Source: Lysobacter ciconiae
Lineage (GTDB): Bacteria > Pseudomonadota > Gammaproteobacteria > Xanthomonadales > Xanthomonadaceae
Reading direction: 5' to 3'
Length of the DNA stretch: 64,000 nucleotides
Assembly: GCF_015209725.1 (NCBI RefSeq)
Contig: NZ_CP063656.1
Location: 975,001 to 1,039,000, forward strand
Part shown: in pieces, positions 28,928 to 38,406 of the stretch
Layout of the letters: every line of letters begins with the position of its first letter
Position numbering within the stretch: the first letter of the stretch is position 1
Notes under the pieces: model-generated
Database searches by the model: none
Told to the model about the DNA's origin: nothing
What the model saw: the letters and a program-made list of their open reading frames with translations, nothing else
Program-made: the position numbers and the translations under genes

Positions 28928-29667
28928 CCGCCGCATTGGAGACGATCGACAGCGACGCGCTCGCCGGCCGCGTGGTTTTGCTGACCGGCGCCCACGGCGG
29001 ACTCGGCAGCCAGGCGGCCATCGCCTGCGCGCGGGCCGGGGCCCAGCTGATCCTCTCGGGCCGCAAGGTGCCGCGCCTGAACCGGGTCTACGACGCCGTT
29101 GCGGCGGCCGGCCCGGAGCCGATGTTGTATCCGCTGGACCTCGAAGGGGCCTCGCCCGACGATTACGCGCAGATGGCCGAGCGCATCGGCGCCAAGCTGG
29201 GCCGGCTGGACGGCGTACTGCATTGCGCGGCGGAATTTGCCGGACTGACCCCTTTGCTGCACACCGATCCGGCTGCCTTCGCGCGCGCGATCCACGTCAA
29301 CCTGACCGCGCCGTGGTGGCTCAGCCAGGCGTGCCTGCCGCTGCTCTCCCAGGCGCCGGACGCTGCGCTCGTATTCGCGATGGACGACCCGGCGCGGGTG
29401 GGCAAGGCGTTCTGGGGCGGGTATGGCGTGGCCCAGCACGGGCTGGCAGGTCTCGTGGGCATGCTGCACGCCGAATTGGCCAGCACCACGGTGCGCGTGT
29501 CCGGGCTGCAACCCGGGCCGATGCGTACGGCGCTGCGCGCCAAGGCGTATGTGGAGGAAGACGTCCAGCGCGCCACCGATCCCGAGCGATACGCGCCGGC
29601 GTGCGTGACGCTGCTGTCGAGTGCCGGCGTCGCCCATCGCGGACAGGTCTGGGCACCCGACGCATGA
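28924..29667 (+). CDS. SDR-family protein with degenerate catalytic residues (YciK-like)
   Basis: 247 residues with a classical SDR Rossmann fold: [14 protein letters not shown] (residues 17-30) and HVNLTAPWW (Asn126). The catalytic Tyr is kept (GGYGVAQHG, Tyr167). The Lys of YxxxK is Gln171, and the Ser normally on strand beta-5 is absent ([12 protein letters not shown]). The NNAG motif is HCAAEF. It therefore may not be an active oxidoreductase. It is coupled to grxD by a GTGA overlap and followed by marC. Confidence 0.82.
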   Translation: MTAALETIDSDALAGRVVLLTGAHGGLGSQAAIACARAGAQLILSGRKVPRLNRVYDAVAAAGPEPMLYPLDLEGASPDDYAQMAERIGAKLGRLDGVLHCAAEFAGLTPLLHTDPAAFARAIHVNLTAPWWLSQACLPLLSQAPDAALVFAMDDPARVGKAFWGGYGVAQHGLAGLVGMLHAELASTTVRVSGLQPGPMRTALRAKAYVEEDVQRATDPERYAPACVTLLSSAGVAHRGQVWAPDA

Positions 29668-29677
29668 GCAGCCGACC

Positions 29678-30271
29678 GTGACCATCACCGCCGCCGCCCT
29701 TCTGCTGTTCCTGATCCTGGATCCGCTGGGCAATATCCCGATCTTCCTGAGCATGCTTCGCACGCTGTCGCCGGAGCGGCAGCGCTATGTGCTGGCGCGC
29801 GAGCTGCTGATCGCGCTGGGCGTGCTGATGGTGTTCCTGTGGGGCGGCAAGTACGCCCTGGAGGCCATGCACCTGCGTCAGGATTCGGTCTCCATTGCCG
29901 GCGGCATCGTGCTGTTCCTGATCGGCATCCGGATGATCTTCCCGCCGCCGGAAGGGTTGATGGGCGAGCTGCCGGACGGCGAGCCCTTCATCGTGCCGCT
30001 GGCGATCCCGCTGGTGGCCGGCCCTTCAGGCATGGCCGCGGTGCTGCTATTGGGCAGCAACGAGCCGGGCCGGCTGATGGAGTGGAGCCTGGCGCTGCTG
30101 ATCGCCTGGGGAGCCACGGCCGCGATCCTGTTCTCGGCCACCTACCTGTACAAGCTGCTGGGCATGCGTGTGCTGACCGCGGTCGAACGCCTGATGGGGA
30201 TGCTGCTGGTGGCGATTTCGGTGCAGATGTTCCTGGACGGTCTGGTCGGGTATCTGGGAATCGCGGTCTGA
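29678..30271 (+). CDS. MarC-family integral membrane protein
   Basis: A 197-residue, six-helix inner-membrane protein of the MarC/UPF0056 family. It begins with ALLLFLILDPLGNIPIFLSML and carries SIAGGIVLFLIGIRMIF and PLAIPLVAGPSGMAAVLLL, the family signature. Despite the name, a role in drug resistance has not been confirmed for the family. The start is a GTG 10 bp after the SDR stop, with a weak Shine-Dalgarno. It is the last gene of grxD-SDR-marC, with a terminator about 80 bp further on. Confidence 0.88.
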   Translation: MTITAAALLLFLILDPLGNIPIFLSMLRTLSPERQRYVLARELLIALGVLMVFLWGGKYALEAMHLRQDSVSIAGGIVLFLIGIRMIFPPPEGLMGELPDGEPFIVPLAIPLVAGPSGMAAVLLLGSNEPGRLMEWSLALLIAWGATAAILFSATYLYKLLGMRVLTAVERLMGMLLVAISVQMFLDGLVGYLGIAV

Positions 30272-30353
30272 GGCAAGCACGCACGCCGTGCGTTTTCGTC
30301 ATAGGCCGGTAACACGCGCAAGCTATCGTTTCTCCGTGTTAAACTGCCGTTAA

Positions 30354-30375
30354 CCGACGACGCAGTCGGTTTTTT
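30354..30375 (+). terminator. Intrinsic terminator after marC
   Basis: A CCGAC/GTCGG stem with a 6-nt loop is followed by T6, 82 bp after marC. Just upstream, GTTAAACTGCCGTTAAC (30338-30354) is a short inverted repeat, a possible operator for the receptor gene. Confidence 0.7.
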
Positions 30376-30453
30376 ACATCCATGCGATCCGGAAATCCTG
30401 CCAGCGCGTCGGCGCTGGTCGTGCCCGTTACCCACGCCCGAGGCCCTTTTGCC

Positions 30454-33400
30454 ATGACCCACCCCAGCCGCGTCCGGTTGTCCAAGCTCACTTTGGGACT
30501 GCTCGTCGTCCTCGCTTCCGCCCCCGTTTTCGCCCAGAGCACCTCCGCCGGCCTTGGCGGCCAGGTCATCGGTGCCGACGGCCAGCCGGTCGCCGGTGCT
30601 GAAGTCACCATCGTCCATGCCGAGTCGGGCACGGTCAGCCGAGTCACCACCGATGCCAGCGGCCGCTACAACGCCCGCGGTCTGCGCGTGGGTGGGCCGT
30701 ACACGGTAACGATCAACAAGGCGGGTGCCGGCAGCCGGTCGCAGGATGACATCTACCTGCCGCTGAACCAGGTCGCGACCGTCAACGCGCAGCTCAACAA
30801 CGACGTGACCACCCTGGGCTCGGTCCAGGCCGTGGCGACCATGGGCGGCTCGGAGATCTTCAGCGCAGAGAAGATGGGTACCGGCACCAACGTCACCCGC
30901 GAGACCATTGACGCGCTGCCCTCGGCCAACCGCAACATCCAGGACTACATCCGCCTGGATCCGCGCATCTCCCAGATCAGCAAGGCGGACGGCGCGATTT
31001 CCGCCGGCGGCCAGAACACCCGCTACAACGCGATCCGCATCGACGGCATCAGCGCGTCCGATCCGTTCGGCCTGGAATCCAACAACCTGCCGACCGAGCG
31101 CCAGCCCGTCTCGATGGACGCGATCGAAGAGATCACCATCGACCTGGCCAACTACGACACCACCATCAGTGGCGGCACCGGCGCGGTGGTCAACGCGGTC
31201 ACCAAGTCGGGTACCAACGAGTACCACGGCACGGTGTATTACACCTACCGCGACAAGGACCTGGTCCGCACGCGTCTGGAAGGCGACCGCGGCGACTTCA
31301 ACGGCTTCAACGACGAGCAGACCTACGGCATGACCTTCGGCGGCCCGATCGTCAAGGACAAGCTGTTCTTCTTTGCCAACTACGAGAAGTACGAGCGCTC
31401 CGCGCCCGGCGTCGCGCTGGAAAGCACCCCGTTCGGCTCCGGTGACATCACTGCCGCTGACATCACCACCGTGCAGAACCTGATGTCCGCCCGCGGCTAC
31501 GACATCGGCGGCCTGTCCGCGCCCGACAGCAAGACCGAGATCGAGGAGTACGCGGTCAAGCTGGACTGGAACATCAACGACAGTCACCGCGCCGCCCTGC
31601 GTTACAACAAGATGGAGCAGGACGTGATGCGCTTCCCGGGCATCGGCACCGGCACCGTGTCGCTGAGCAACTACTGGTATTCCCAGCCGAAGATCTACGA
31701 GACCTGGATGGGTGAGGTGTTCTCCGACTGGAGCGAGAACTTCTCCACCGAGTTCAAGGTCTCGCACAAGGACTACTCGGCCAACCGCGTGCCCAACGTC
31801 AACCTGCCGCAGATCCGCATCAACGGATTTGGTGACAACAACGCGGCGTTGCTGTTCGGCACCGAGCAGAACACCCACGTCAACATCATCGAGAGCAAGG
31901 AGCTGAGCGCGTTCGGCGCGGCCACCTGGTACGCCGGCGACCACACCGTCAAGTTCGGCTTTGACTACTCCGACAACGACCTGATGAACTTCTACGGTCG
32001 CAACCTCAACGGCGTCTACGAGTTCAAGGATCTGGACGCATTCGTTGCCGGCACGCCGACGCGCTACCAGTTGCGCGCTCCGCGTCCGGGCGGCAGCCGC
32101 GCCGACATCCCGGCCAGCTTCACCCTCAAGAACACCGGCGTGTTCCTGCAGGACACCTGGGCGATCAACTACAACCTGAACCTGATGGCCGGCGTTCGCG
32201 TCGACATGCCGTCCTTCAGCGACCAGCGTCTGTACAACGCGCGCATCGAGCAGCTCTACGGCTACAACAACACCAACCTGGTCGACAGCAACCTGGTGCA
32301 GCCGCGCGTCGGCTTCAACTACACCTTCGACAGCGACCGTCCGACCCAGCTGCGCGGCGGCGTGGGCCTGTTTGGCGGCGCAGCGCCGAACGTCTGGCTC
32401 GCCGGCGCGTACCAGAACACCGGCCTGAACTACGTCGAGTACGATCTGCGCGGCGGCCAGGCCCCGGTATTTGATCCGACCCAGCCGCCGTCCACCGCCG
32501 GCCTCACGCCGGGCGCAGCGCGCCAGAACGTCGACCTGATCGAGCCGGGCACCAAGCTGCCGTCGGTCTGGAAGACCAACCTGGCCTTCGATCACGAGTT
32601 GCCGTGGCACGGCATCGTGGCGTCGGCGGAGGTCCTGTTCACCAAGGTCAATGACGGCATCTACTTCGAGCGTCTGGACGTGATGAACCCGACGTTCACC
32701 GGCACCATGGACGGCCGCGACAACTACTGGAACGCGGCCGGCCGCAATCCGGCCAACGCTGGCCGGTTCGGCATGGAAGCGGGCAGGATCGGTGGCAACA
32801 ACTGCAGCGCCGCCGTGGTCGCCGCGGGCAACTGCCCGGACGTCAAGGCCAACCGTCCCGGCGACATCGGCGACGTGCTCCTGCTGCGCAACACCAGCAA
32901 GGGCAGCAGCTCGCAGGCGACCTTCTCGCTGAGCAAGCCGATGACCGAGAACTGGGGCTGGTCGCTGGGTTACACGTTTACCCAGGCCAAGGAAGTCAGC
33001 CCGCTGACCAGCTCGCAGAACACCTCGAACTGGGGCAACACGCTGATCTACAACGCCAACGAGAACGTGGCCTACGACTCGCGCTACGCAATCAAGGACC
33101 GCGTCACCGGAACCCTGCAGTGGCAGCACGACTTCTTCGGTGACAACACCACCAGCGTCGGCCTGTTCTACGAAGGCCGCTCGGGTCGTCCGTACAGCTA
33201 CATCTACTACAACGACGCCAACGGCGACGGTGCCAACACCAACGACCTGTTCTACGTGCCGGCCGGCCCGGGCGACGTGATGTGGACCGGTGGTGCCGCG
33301 ATGGAGCAGCAGTTCTTCGACTGGATGGCCACCAACGCCCCCGAGTTGCAGGGCCATCGTGGCAGCGTGGCTCCGGCTAACGGCTTCCGCGCCGGCTGGA

Positions 33401-33711
33401 CCAACAGCTTCGACGTCCGCGTCAGCCAGGAACTGCCCGGCTTCTTCAAGGGCCACAAGGCCGAGCTCGCGCTCGACGTGATGAACGTTGGCAACCTGCT
33501 CAACAAGGACTGGGGCCTGATCGAGGACTACGGCTTCTACGCGACCCGTCGCGTGGTCAACTACGCCGGTATTGACCCGGTCACCGGCAAGTACGTCTAC
33601 AACTTCTCCGGTTCCACCGACAATGCGCAGGTCCAGGAAAACAACAACGACAAGGGGAACACCGCCGTGTCGCGCTGGTCGATGATGTTGAGCTTCAAGT
33701 ACAAGTTCTGA
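30454..33711 (+). CDS. TonB-dependent receptor, Oar-like, with carboxypeptidase-regulatory domain
   Basis: A 1085-residue outer-membrane protein. A signal peptide (LTLGLLVVLASAPVFAQ) is followed by a CarboxypepD_reg-like beta-sandwich (GGQVIGADGQPVAGAEVTIV). A plug domain (RNIQDYIRLDPRIS, GISASDPFGLESNN, VNAVTKSGTNEYHGTVYY) and a long beta-barrel come next. It ends MMLSFKYKF, with the terminal Phe of outer-membrane barrels. This architecture resembles the Oar proteins common in Xanthomonadaceae. The ligand is unknown. The ATG at 30454 begins just before the signal peptide. It is monocistronic, flanked by terminators on both sides. Confidence 0.92.
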   Translation: MTHPSRVRLSKLTLGLLVVLASAPVFAQSTSAGLGGQVIGADGQPVAGAEVTIVHAESGTVSRVTTDASGRYNARGLRVGGPYTVTINKAGAGSRSQDDIYLPLNQVATVNAQLNNDVTTLGSVQAVATMGGSEIFSAEKMGTGTNVTRETIDALPSANRNIQDYIRLDPRISQISKADGAISAGGQNTRYNAIRIDGISASDPFGLESNNLPTERQPVSMDAIEEITIDLANYDTTISGGTGAVVNAVTKSGTNEYHGTVYYTYRDKDLVRTRLEGDRGDFNGFNDEQTYGMTFGGPIVKDKLFFFANYEKYERSAPGVALESTPFGSGDITAADITTVQNLMSARGYDIGGLSAPDSKTEIEEYAVKLDWNINDSHRAALRYNKMEQDVMRFPGIGTGTVSLSNYWYSQPKIYETWMGEVFSDWSENFSTEFKVSHKDYSANRVPNVNLPQIRINGFGDNNAALLFGTEQNTHVNIIESKELSAFGAATWYAGDHTVKFGFDYSDNDLMNFYGRNLNGVYEFKDLDAFVAGTPTRYQLRAPRPGGSRADIPASFTLKNTGVFLQDTWAINYNLNLMAGVRVDMPSFSDQRLYNARIEQLYGYNNTNLVDSNLVQPRVGFNYTFDSDRPTQLRGGVGLFGGAAPNVWLAGAYQNTGLNYVEYDLRGGQAPVFDPTQPPSTAGLTPGAARQNVDLIEPGTKLPSVWKTNLAFDHELPWHGIVASAEVLFTKVNDGIYFERLDVMNPTFTGTMDGRDNYWNAAGRNPANAGRFGMEAGRIGGNNCSAAVVAAGNCPDVKANRPGDIGDVLLLRNTSKGSSSQATFSLSKPMTENWGWSLGYTFTQAKEVSPLTSSQNTSNWGNTLIYNANENVAYDSRYAIKDRVTGTLQWQHDFFGDNTTSVGLFYEGRSGRPYSYIYYNDANGDGANTNDLFYVPAGPGDVMWTGGAAMEQQFFDWMATNAPELQGHRGSVAPANGFRAGWTNSFDVRVSQELPGFFKGHKAELALDVMNVGNLLNKDWGLIEDYGFYATRRVVNYAGIDPVTGKYVYNFSGSTDNAQVQENNNDKGNTAVSRWSMMLSFKYKF

Positions 33712-33740
33712 TTCCGGTCAGGACGATGCACGACGGAAGC

Positions 33741-33764
33741 GGCCGGGGAAACCCGGCCGTTTTC
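33741..33764 (+). terminator. Intrinsic terminator of the Oar-like receptor gene
   Basis: A perfect 8-bp stem (CGGCCGGG/CCCGGCCG) with a GAAA tetraloop is followed by TTTT, 29 bp after the stop codon. Confidence 0.9.
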
Positions 33765-33821
33765 ATGTGTCTGCGTTAAAGTCGCCCGGTCAAGCGAAAA
33801 ACAAGAAGGAAACACCCGCAA

Positions 33822-35204
33822 ATGAGTCATCCCAGCAACGCCGTCCTGCCGACCGTCAACGCGCGGATCCATCCGCGCGGGGGGCTGGACATTCTTTCGC
33901 GCAAGGAAGTCGCGCGCCTGGCCGATGCGTCCAGTGGCGGCATGCACGATCTGCTGCGCCGTTGCGCGCTGGCGGTCATGACCAGCGGCAGCACCTCCGA
34001 CGATCCGCGCGCCGCGCAGGAGCTGTATCCGAACTTCGACATCCAGGTCCACCAGCAGGATCGCGGCGTGCGCATCGACCTGCAGCACGCCCCGGCGATG
34101 GCGTTCGTGGACGGCGAGATCATCCACGGCGTGGCCGAGCTCCTGGCCGCGGTGGTACGCGACCTGGCCTACCGCTCGATCGAGCTGGGGCAGGAGGGCG
34201 ATCGCGACCTGCACAGCAGCGAGGGCATCACCGACGCGGTCTTCGGCCTCCTGCGCAACGCCCAGGCGCTGCTGCCCGCCGACCCCAACCTGGTCGTGTG
34301 CTGGGGCGGCCACTCGATCAATCGCGAGGAGTACCTCTATACCAAGGAGGTCGGCTACGAGCTGGGTCTGCGCGGGCTGGACATCTGCACCGGATGCGGT
34401 CCGGGCGCAATGAAGGGCCCGATGAAGGGCGCGACGATCGCGCACGCCAAGCAGCGCAAGCGCCACATGCGCTATATCGGCGTCACCGAGCCGGGCATCA
34501 TCGCGGCCGAGTCGCCCAACCCGATCGTGAACCACCTGGTGATCATGCCGGATATCGAGAAGCGCCTGGAGGCCTTCGTGCGGCTTGGGCACGGCATCGT
34601 GGTGTTCCCCGGCGGCGTGGGTACCGCGGAGGAGATCCTCTACCTGCTGGGCATCCTGTTGCGCGAGGAGAACGCCGACGTGCCGTTCCCGCTGGTGTTC
34701 AGCGGTCCAACCAGCGCGGCGCCGTATTTTGAACAGATCGACCGGTTCATCCGCTTGACCCTGGGCGATGCCGCGACCCGCCTGTACCAGATCATCACCG
34801 GCGATCCGACCGCGGTCGCCCGGCGTATGGCGAACGGTGTCCGCAAGGTACGCGAGCACCGCCTGAACATGCGCGACTCGTTCTTCTTCAACTGGTCGCT
34901 CAATGTCCCCCTGGAGTTCCAGCAGCCGTTTATTCCGACCCACGAAGCGATGGCGGCGCTGGACCTGCACCACGGCCGCAAACCGTTCGAACTGGCAGCC
35001 GACCTGCGCCGCGCCTTCTCCGGCATCGTGGCCGGCAACGTCAAGGAAGACGGCCTGCGTCGCATCGAGGAGCACGGCCCGTTCGAGATCCACGGCGATC
35101 CGGAGATCATGGCCTCGCTGGACGCCTTGTTGCTGGCGTTTGTCGAGCAACGGCGGATGAAGATCGCCGGCGACTACAAGCCCTGTTATCGCGTGGTTGC
35201 CTGA
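33822..35204 (+). CDS. ppnN: Pyrimidine/purine nucleotide 5'-monophosphate nucleosidase
   Basis: A 460-residue PpnN (YgdH) enzyme that cleaves nucleoside monophosphates to base plus ribose 5-phosphate. In E. coli it is controlled by (p)ppGpp. Present are the N-terminal DUF4478 region (HPRGGLDILSRKEVARL), the LOG/TIR-like core with GCGPGAMKGPMKGA and the signature VVFPGGVGTAEEILYLLG, and the C-terminal DUF3412 domain. Its length matches the full three-domain form. It converges on the histidine kinase gene with only 3 bp between stop codons. Confidence 0.92.
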   Translation: MSHPSNAVLPTVNARIHPRGGLDILSRKEVARLADASSGGMHDLLRRCALAVMTSGSTSDDPRAAQELYPNFDIQVHQQDRGVRIDLQHAPAMAFVDGEIIHGVAELLAAVVRDLAYRSIELGQEGDRDLHSSEGITDAVFGLLRNAQALLPADPNLVVCWGGHSINREEYLYTKEVGYELGLRGLDICTGCGPGAMKGPMKGATIAHAKQRKRHMRYIGVTEPGIIAAESPNPIVNHLVIMPDIEKRLEAFVRLGHGIVVFPGGVGTAEEILYLLGILLREENADVPFPLVFSGPTSAAPYFEQIDRFIRLTLGDAATRLYQIITGDPTAVARRMANGVRKVREHRLNMRDSFFFNWSLNVPLEFQQPFIPTHEAMAALDLHHGRKPFELAADLRRAFSGIVAGNVKEDGLRRIEEHGPFEIHGDPEIMASLDALLLAFVEQRRMKIAGDYKPCYRVVA

Positions 35205-35207
35205 CGC

Positions 35208-36230
35208 TCAGACGCCTACAGGCAGCCGGACCGTGGCGATGAAGCGTCCATCCTCGACCTGCGTCTGGACGCTGCCGCGACCGTCCGTCATCGCCTCGAT
35301 CCGCACCTGGGACGCATTCAGACCGACCTGGTGACCGGTTGACGCGGTGCCGTCGCGAGGCGGCAGGGGGTTGCTAATCCGGACGACGACGTGATCCGGC
35401 GTCGTGGTCACCCGCACATCCACATCGCCCTGCGGGAGGCGCTCGACCCCATGACGCACCGCGTTCTCGACCAGCGGCTGGATGGAAAGTGCCGGGACCG
35501 TCACCGCCGGCAGCTCGCGCGGCAGGTGCCAGTGCACCGTGAGCCGATCACCAAATCGCAGCGCCTCGATTTCCAGATAGCGGCGCGCAAGCGACAGCTC
35601 ATCCGCCAGCAGGATCTGCCGCGGTCCGCCCAGCGCGGCGCGGAACAGGTCCGCCAGGTCGAGCAGCAGACGCTCCGCCTCCTCCGGCCGCTCGTGCACC
35701 AGCGCCGCGCCCGTGTTGAGCGTGTTGAACAGGAAGTGGGGGCGGATGCGGGCCTGCAGCGCCTGCAGCTCGGACTGCTTGGCGCGGACGGCGTGGAGGC
35801 GGCCACGCCAGTGGTTTTGGAATGCGGCTACTCCCAGGAAGCCAAAGGCGAGTGCAATCCCCGTCACGCGTGCTGTCAGGAGCATCCAACCGCCCGGCTC
35901 CATCGGCCAGCTGCCACTGGCGAGCAGCCACGCAAGCGCGAGAACCACCCACGTGTCGAGGAGCAGAAAGGCTAGAACCACCCAAGCTAAACGCTGCGGA
36001 CTCACGGTCCGCAGCCGTCTTTGAAAAAGAAATATCCACGAGAGAGTGATCAGCGAGACCCACTGGATCATTAGCGAGGCGAGGCCGAAATAAACGACCC
36101 GGTCTCCGTGAAGGCCGGGTGCCAGGGAAAGGATGATCGCCAGGCATTCCCCGGCAATCATCACCCACACGATCGTGGGAGCCTGCGAGAGGGTGTCGAG
36201 AGGATGCGTCGATGCTTCGAGGGTCTGCAT
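35208..36230 (-). CDS. LytS/AlgZ (FimS)-type sensor histidine kinase
   Basis: 340 residues. The N-terminal half has four hydrophobic membrane helices and no extracytoplasmic domain. The C-terminal half has the His_kinase (PF06580) H-box ARIRPHFLFNTLN and a HATPase domain with LVENAVRHGVERLP, a LytS/AlgZ arrangement. No LytTR response regulator is adjacent; its 3' neighbour is the convergent ppnN. It is divergent from the minor-pilin operon with 153 bp between starts. In Pseudomonas aeruginosa FimS/AlgR controls the equivalent operon, so a pilus role is a reasonable inference. Confidence 0.83.
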   Translation of the reverse strand: MQTLEASTHPLDTLSQAPTIVWVMIAGECLAIILSLAPGLHGDRVVYFGLASLMIQWVSLITLSWIFLFQRRLRTVSPQRLAWVVLAFLLLDTWVVLALAWLLASGSWPMEPGGWMLLTARVTGIALAFGFLGVAAFQNHWRGRLHAVRAKQSELQALQARIRPHFLFNTLNTGAALVHERPEEAERLLLDLADLFRAALGGPRQILLADELSLARRYLEIEALRFGDRLTVHWHLPRELPAVTVPALSIQPLVENAVRHGVERLPQGDVDVRVTTTPDHVVVRISNPLPPRDGTASTGHQVGLNASQVRIEAMTDGRGSVQTQVEDGRFIATVRLPVGV

Positions 36231-36383
36231 ACGCGGCAAGTATGGACAACTATCAGCGCCCGCGGACGAGCAGATCGCGGTGACTCCCGCTCAGGCTCGG
36301 TTCCGGGCCGTCCATCGGAAAACGGTGGTGTCCGCGCATGGGCCCAGATACCGTCGTCAATCAGGAATCTCCGGGGAGGGAGA

Positions 36384-36944
36384 ATGCACAGCAGGTACGC
36401 CCCTTATCCGCAGCGCCATCGGTCGCGGAGATCCTCCGGATTCACACTGGTGGAGCTTGTCATTACGGTTGTTGTGCTTGCGATTATCGCCGCGATCGCC
36501 TTCCCGTCATTTACGACGGTCCAGAACAGCAGCCGGATTACCTCACAGGTCAATTCGCTCGTCGCTGGCGTGCAGCAGGCGCGCATGGAAGCAGTTCGCT
36601 TGGGCCGCCCCGTTTCGGTATGCCGTTCCACGGACGGTGCAACCTGCGCAGGAGCAGGACGCTGGGAACAGTGGCTGGTGTTGGCGCCGGCCTCCGGCGG
36701 ACAACCCGCTGAGGTGCTGCAATCGGCAAGGGCGCATCCGAGCGTTCAGATCACCAGTGAAGTGCAACAGATCACCTTTGGGTCGAACGGGCTTGCACGC
36801 GGCGCGGACGGTGGCCTCCTCGCGACGACGCTGACTGTCTGCATGCCCACGACCAAGCCAGCGGAGAATCAGCGGAGGCTCGCGATCGCGTCCGGTAGCC
36901 GGGTCTCCACAACCTCTATTGATGGCGCGGGTGCATGCCCATGA
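36384..36944 (+). CDS. fimU: FimT/FimU-type minor pseudopilin
   Basis: A 186-residue type IV pilin-like protein. A basic leader ends in the prepilin peptidase site SSG/FTLVELVITVVVLAIIAAIAFP, with Glu5 of the mature N-terminus. The globular GspH/FimT domain contains VCRSTDG. It probably helps form the pilus-tip priming complex with PilVWX, PilY1 and PilE. A strong Shine-Dalgarno (GGGGAGGGAG) precedes the ATG. It is the first gene of the operon and overlaps pilV by ATGA. Confidence 0.87.
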   Translation: MHSRYAPYPQRHRSRRSSGFTLVELVITVVVLAIIAAIAFPSFTTVQNSSRITSQVNSLVAGVQQARMEAVRLGRPVSVCRSTDGATCAGAGRWEQWLVLAPASGGQPAEVLQSARAHPSVQITSEVQQITFGSNGLARGADGGLLATTLTVCMPTTKPAENQRRLAIASGSRVSTTSIDGAGACP

Positions 36945-37426
36945 GACTTGCTCGTTCTTCCTTTAATCCATCCGTACTCCGATTTCACGTCCGTGGATCC
37001 AGTCTTATCGAGGTGCTTATCGCGGTGCTGATCATGGGCGTGGGGATGCTCGGTATCGCGGCGATGCAGGCGACTGCCTTGCGGAACAGTCAAAGCTCAC
37101 TTGAGCGAGGCCAGGCGGTTGCCCACTCCTATGCCATTCTCGATGCCATGCGCGCGGACCGGGTCGCCGCGATGGGCAATGCATACAATTCCGCAACGTT
37201 GCTCTGTGCGCCTCCGGCTTCCGACGGATCCCTTGCCAACGCAAGTCTTGCTGACTGGATCGGCGGACTTGAAGCCACCTTCGGGAACTCCGACAGCACC
37301 TGCGGACAGGTCGAGTGCGACGGGGCCGAGTGCACCGTGACCGTCCAGTGGGACGACAGTCGCGCGGCCGACGGCGCCGCGGCGGGTAACAGCGAGCACC
37401 AACTCATTACGCAGGCAGTCCTATGA
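36941..37426 (+). CDS. pilV: Type IV pilus modification/minor pilin PilV
   Basis: 161 residues. The prepilin signature is RG/SSLIEVLIAVLIMGVGMLGI, where Ser replaces the usual Phe1 and Glu is at position 5. GMLGIAAMQ and the following ALRNSQSSLERGQAVAHSYAI are typical of PilV. It belongs to the minor-pilin core that initiates pilus assembly. Overlaps at both ends (with fimU and pilW) show tight translational coupling. Confidence 0.9.
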   Translation: MRLARSSFNPSVLRFHVRGSSLIEVLIAVLIMGVGMLGIAAMQATALRNSQSSLERGQAVAHSYAILDAMRADRVAAMGNAYNSATLLCAPPASDGSLANASLADWIGGLEATFGNSDSTCGQVECDGAECTVTVQWDDSRAADGAAAGNSEHQLITQAVL

Positions 37427-38406
37427 AACGATCCCGGATCTCTGCTGGACCGTCGCGCCGCCATGCGCGCGGCGTGACGCTTGTCGAGCTGATGGTTGGG
37501 CTGCTGCTAGGGCTAATGGTCACCGGCGCCGCCATCGCGATGTTTGTTTCAAATCGCATGACCTATCAAGCCACGGAGACATTGGGCCGTGTCCAGGAAA
37601 ACGCGCGCATCGCTTTCGAACTGATGGCACGGGATCTCCGCGAGGCTGCGGGCAACCCCTGTGTCAACAATCTCCCGTTGGTGAATGTGCTCAATTCACC
37701 TGGCAGCAACTGGTTTACGGACATCAACGGATGGAACACCGCACTACTTGGGGCTGAGGGAGATTTTCCAGCGGCCGGAGCTCAGCCGGCAAACCGGGTG
37801 GCGGGAACCGATGCAGTACAGATCATGTCGGCTGCGGACAAGGTATTTACCGTCAGCGCGCATGACATCACTTCGCATACTTTCACTTTGAACGCGAATC
37901 ACGGCTTCAGCAGCGGCGACCTTATCCTCGTATGCAATGCGCGCCAGGCCTCGATCTTTCAGTCTTCCGCTGCCTCCGGCAATACCATCCGCCACGTTTC
38001 CGGCGGTACCGCGCCAGGCAACTGCACGGGCGAACTGGGCTTGCCGCAGAATTGCACCGCAGGCACTCCGTTTGCATACGCCGCGCCCAATACGGTGCTT
38101 GCCCGATTGCACGCAACCCGCTGGTACGTCGGTACGAATGGGCGCGGTGGAAGTTCCCTGTATCAGTCGAGGCTGCAGGGCGGCGCTGTCGTCAACGAAG
38201 AAATCGCAGAGAATGTCCTTGGCCTCCAGATGACCTACCTCCAGGCTGGGCAGAACAGCTATTTGCCGGCAAGCGGCATCACGGACTGGGGTCGGGTGCT
38301 CTCGGCGCGCATCCACCTGCAAATGCAGGGGGTTGAGCAGGTGGGTGGCAGCCCGGTCGTGCGCGACATGATCTACATCGCAGCATTACGGAATCGCAAT
38401 ACATGA
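37423..38406 (+). CDS. pilW: Minor pilin PilW
   Basis: A 327-residue PilW. The prepilin site is ARG/VTLVELMVGLLLGLMVTGAAI, and the following NRMTYQATETLGRVQENARIAFELMARDLREAAGNPC is the family hallmark. The large C-terminal globular domain ends in LSARIHLQMQGVEQVGG. It interacts with PilX and PilY1 in the pilus-tip complex. ATGA overlaps join it to pilV and pilX. Codon use is visibly less GC-biased than in the flanking core genes. Confidence 0.9.
   Translation: MKRSRISAGPSRRHARGVTLVELMVGLLLGLMVTGAAIAMFVSNRMTYQATETLGRVQENARIAFELMARDLREAAGNPCVNNLPLVNVLNSPGSNWFTDINGWNTALLGAEGDFPAAGAQPANRVAGTDAVQIMSAADKVFTVSAHDITSHTFTLNANHGFSSGDLILVCNARQASIFQSSAASGNTIRHVSGGTAPGNCTGELGLPQNCTAGTPFAYAAPNTVLARLHATRWYVGTNGRGGSSLYQSRLQGGAVVNEEIAENVLGLQMTYLQAGQNSYLPASGITDWGRVLSARIHLQMQGVEQVGGSPVVRDMIYIAALRNRNT

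Noticed and set aside
30142..33456. Very long open frame on the minus strand antisense to the TonB-dependent receptor
   Set aside because: It is a side effect of strong G/C third-position bias in the receptor gene. The translation is Val/His/Arg/Gly-rich with no recognisable domain, and the plus-strand protein is clearly real.
36108..36383. N-terminal extension of the fimU open frame
   Set aside because: The extension would overlap the divergent kinase start and place about 90 residues before the prepilin leader. The ATG at 36384 has an excellent ribosome-binding site and gives a normal leader.
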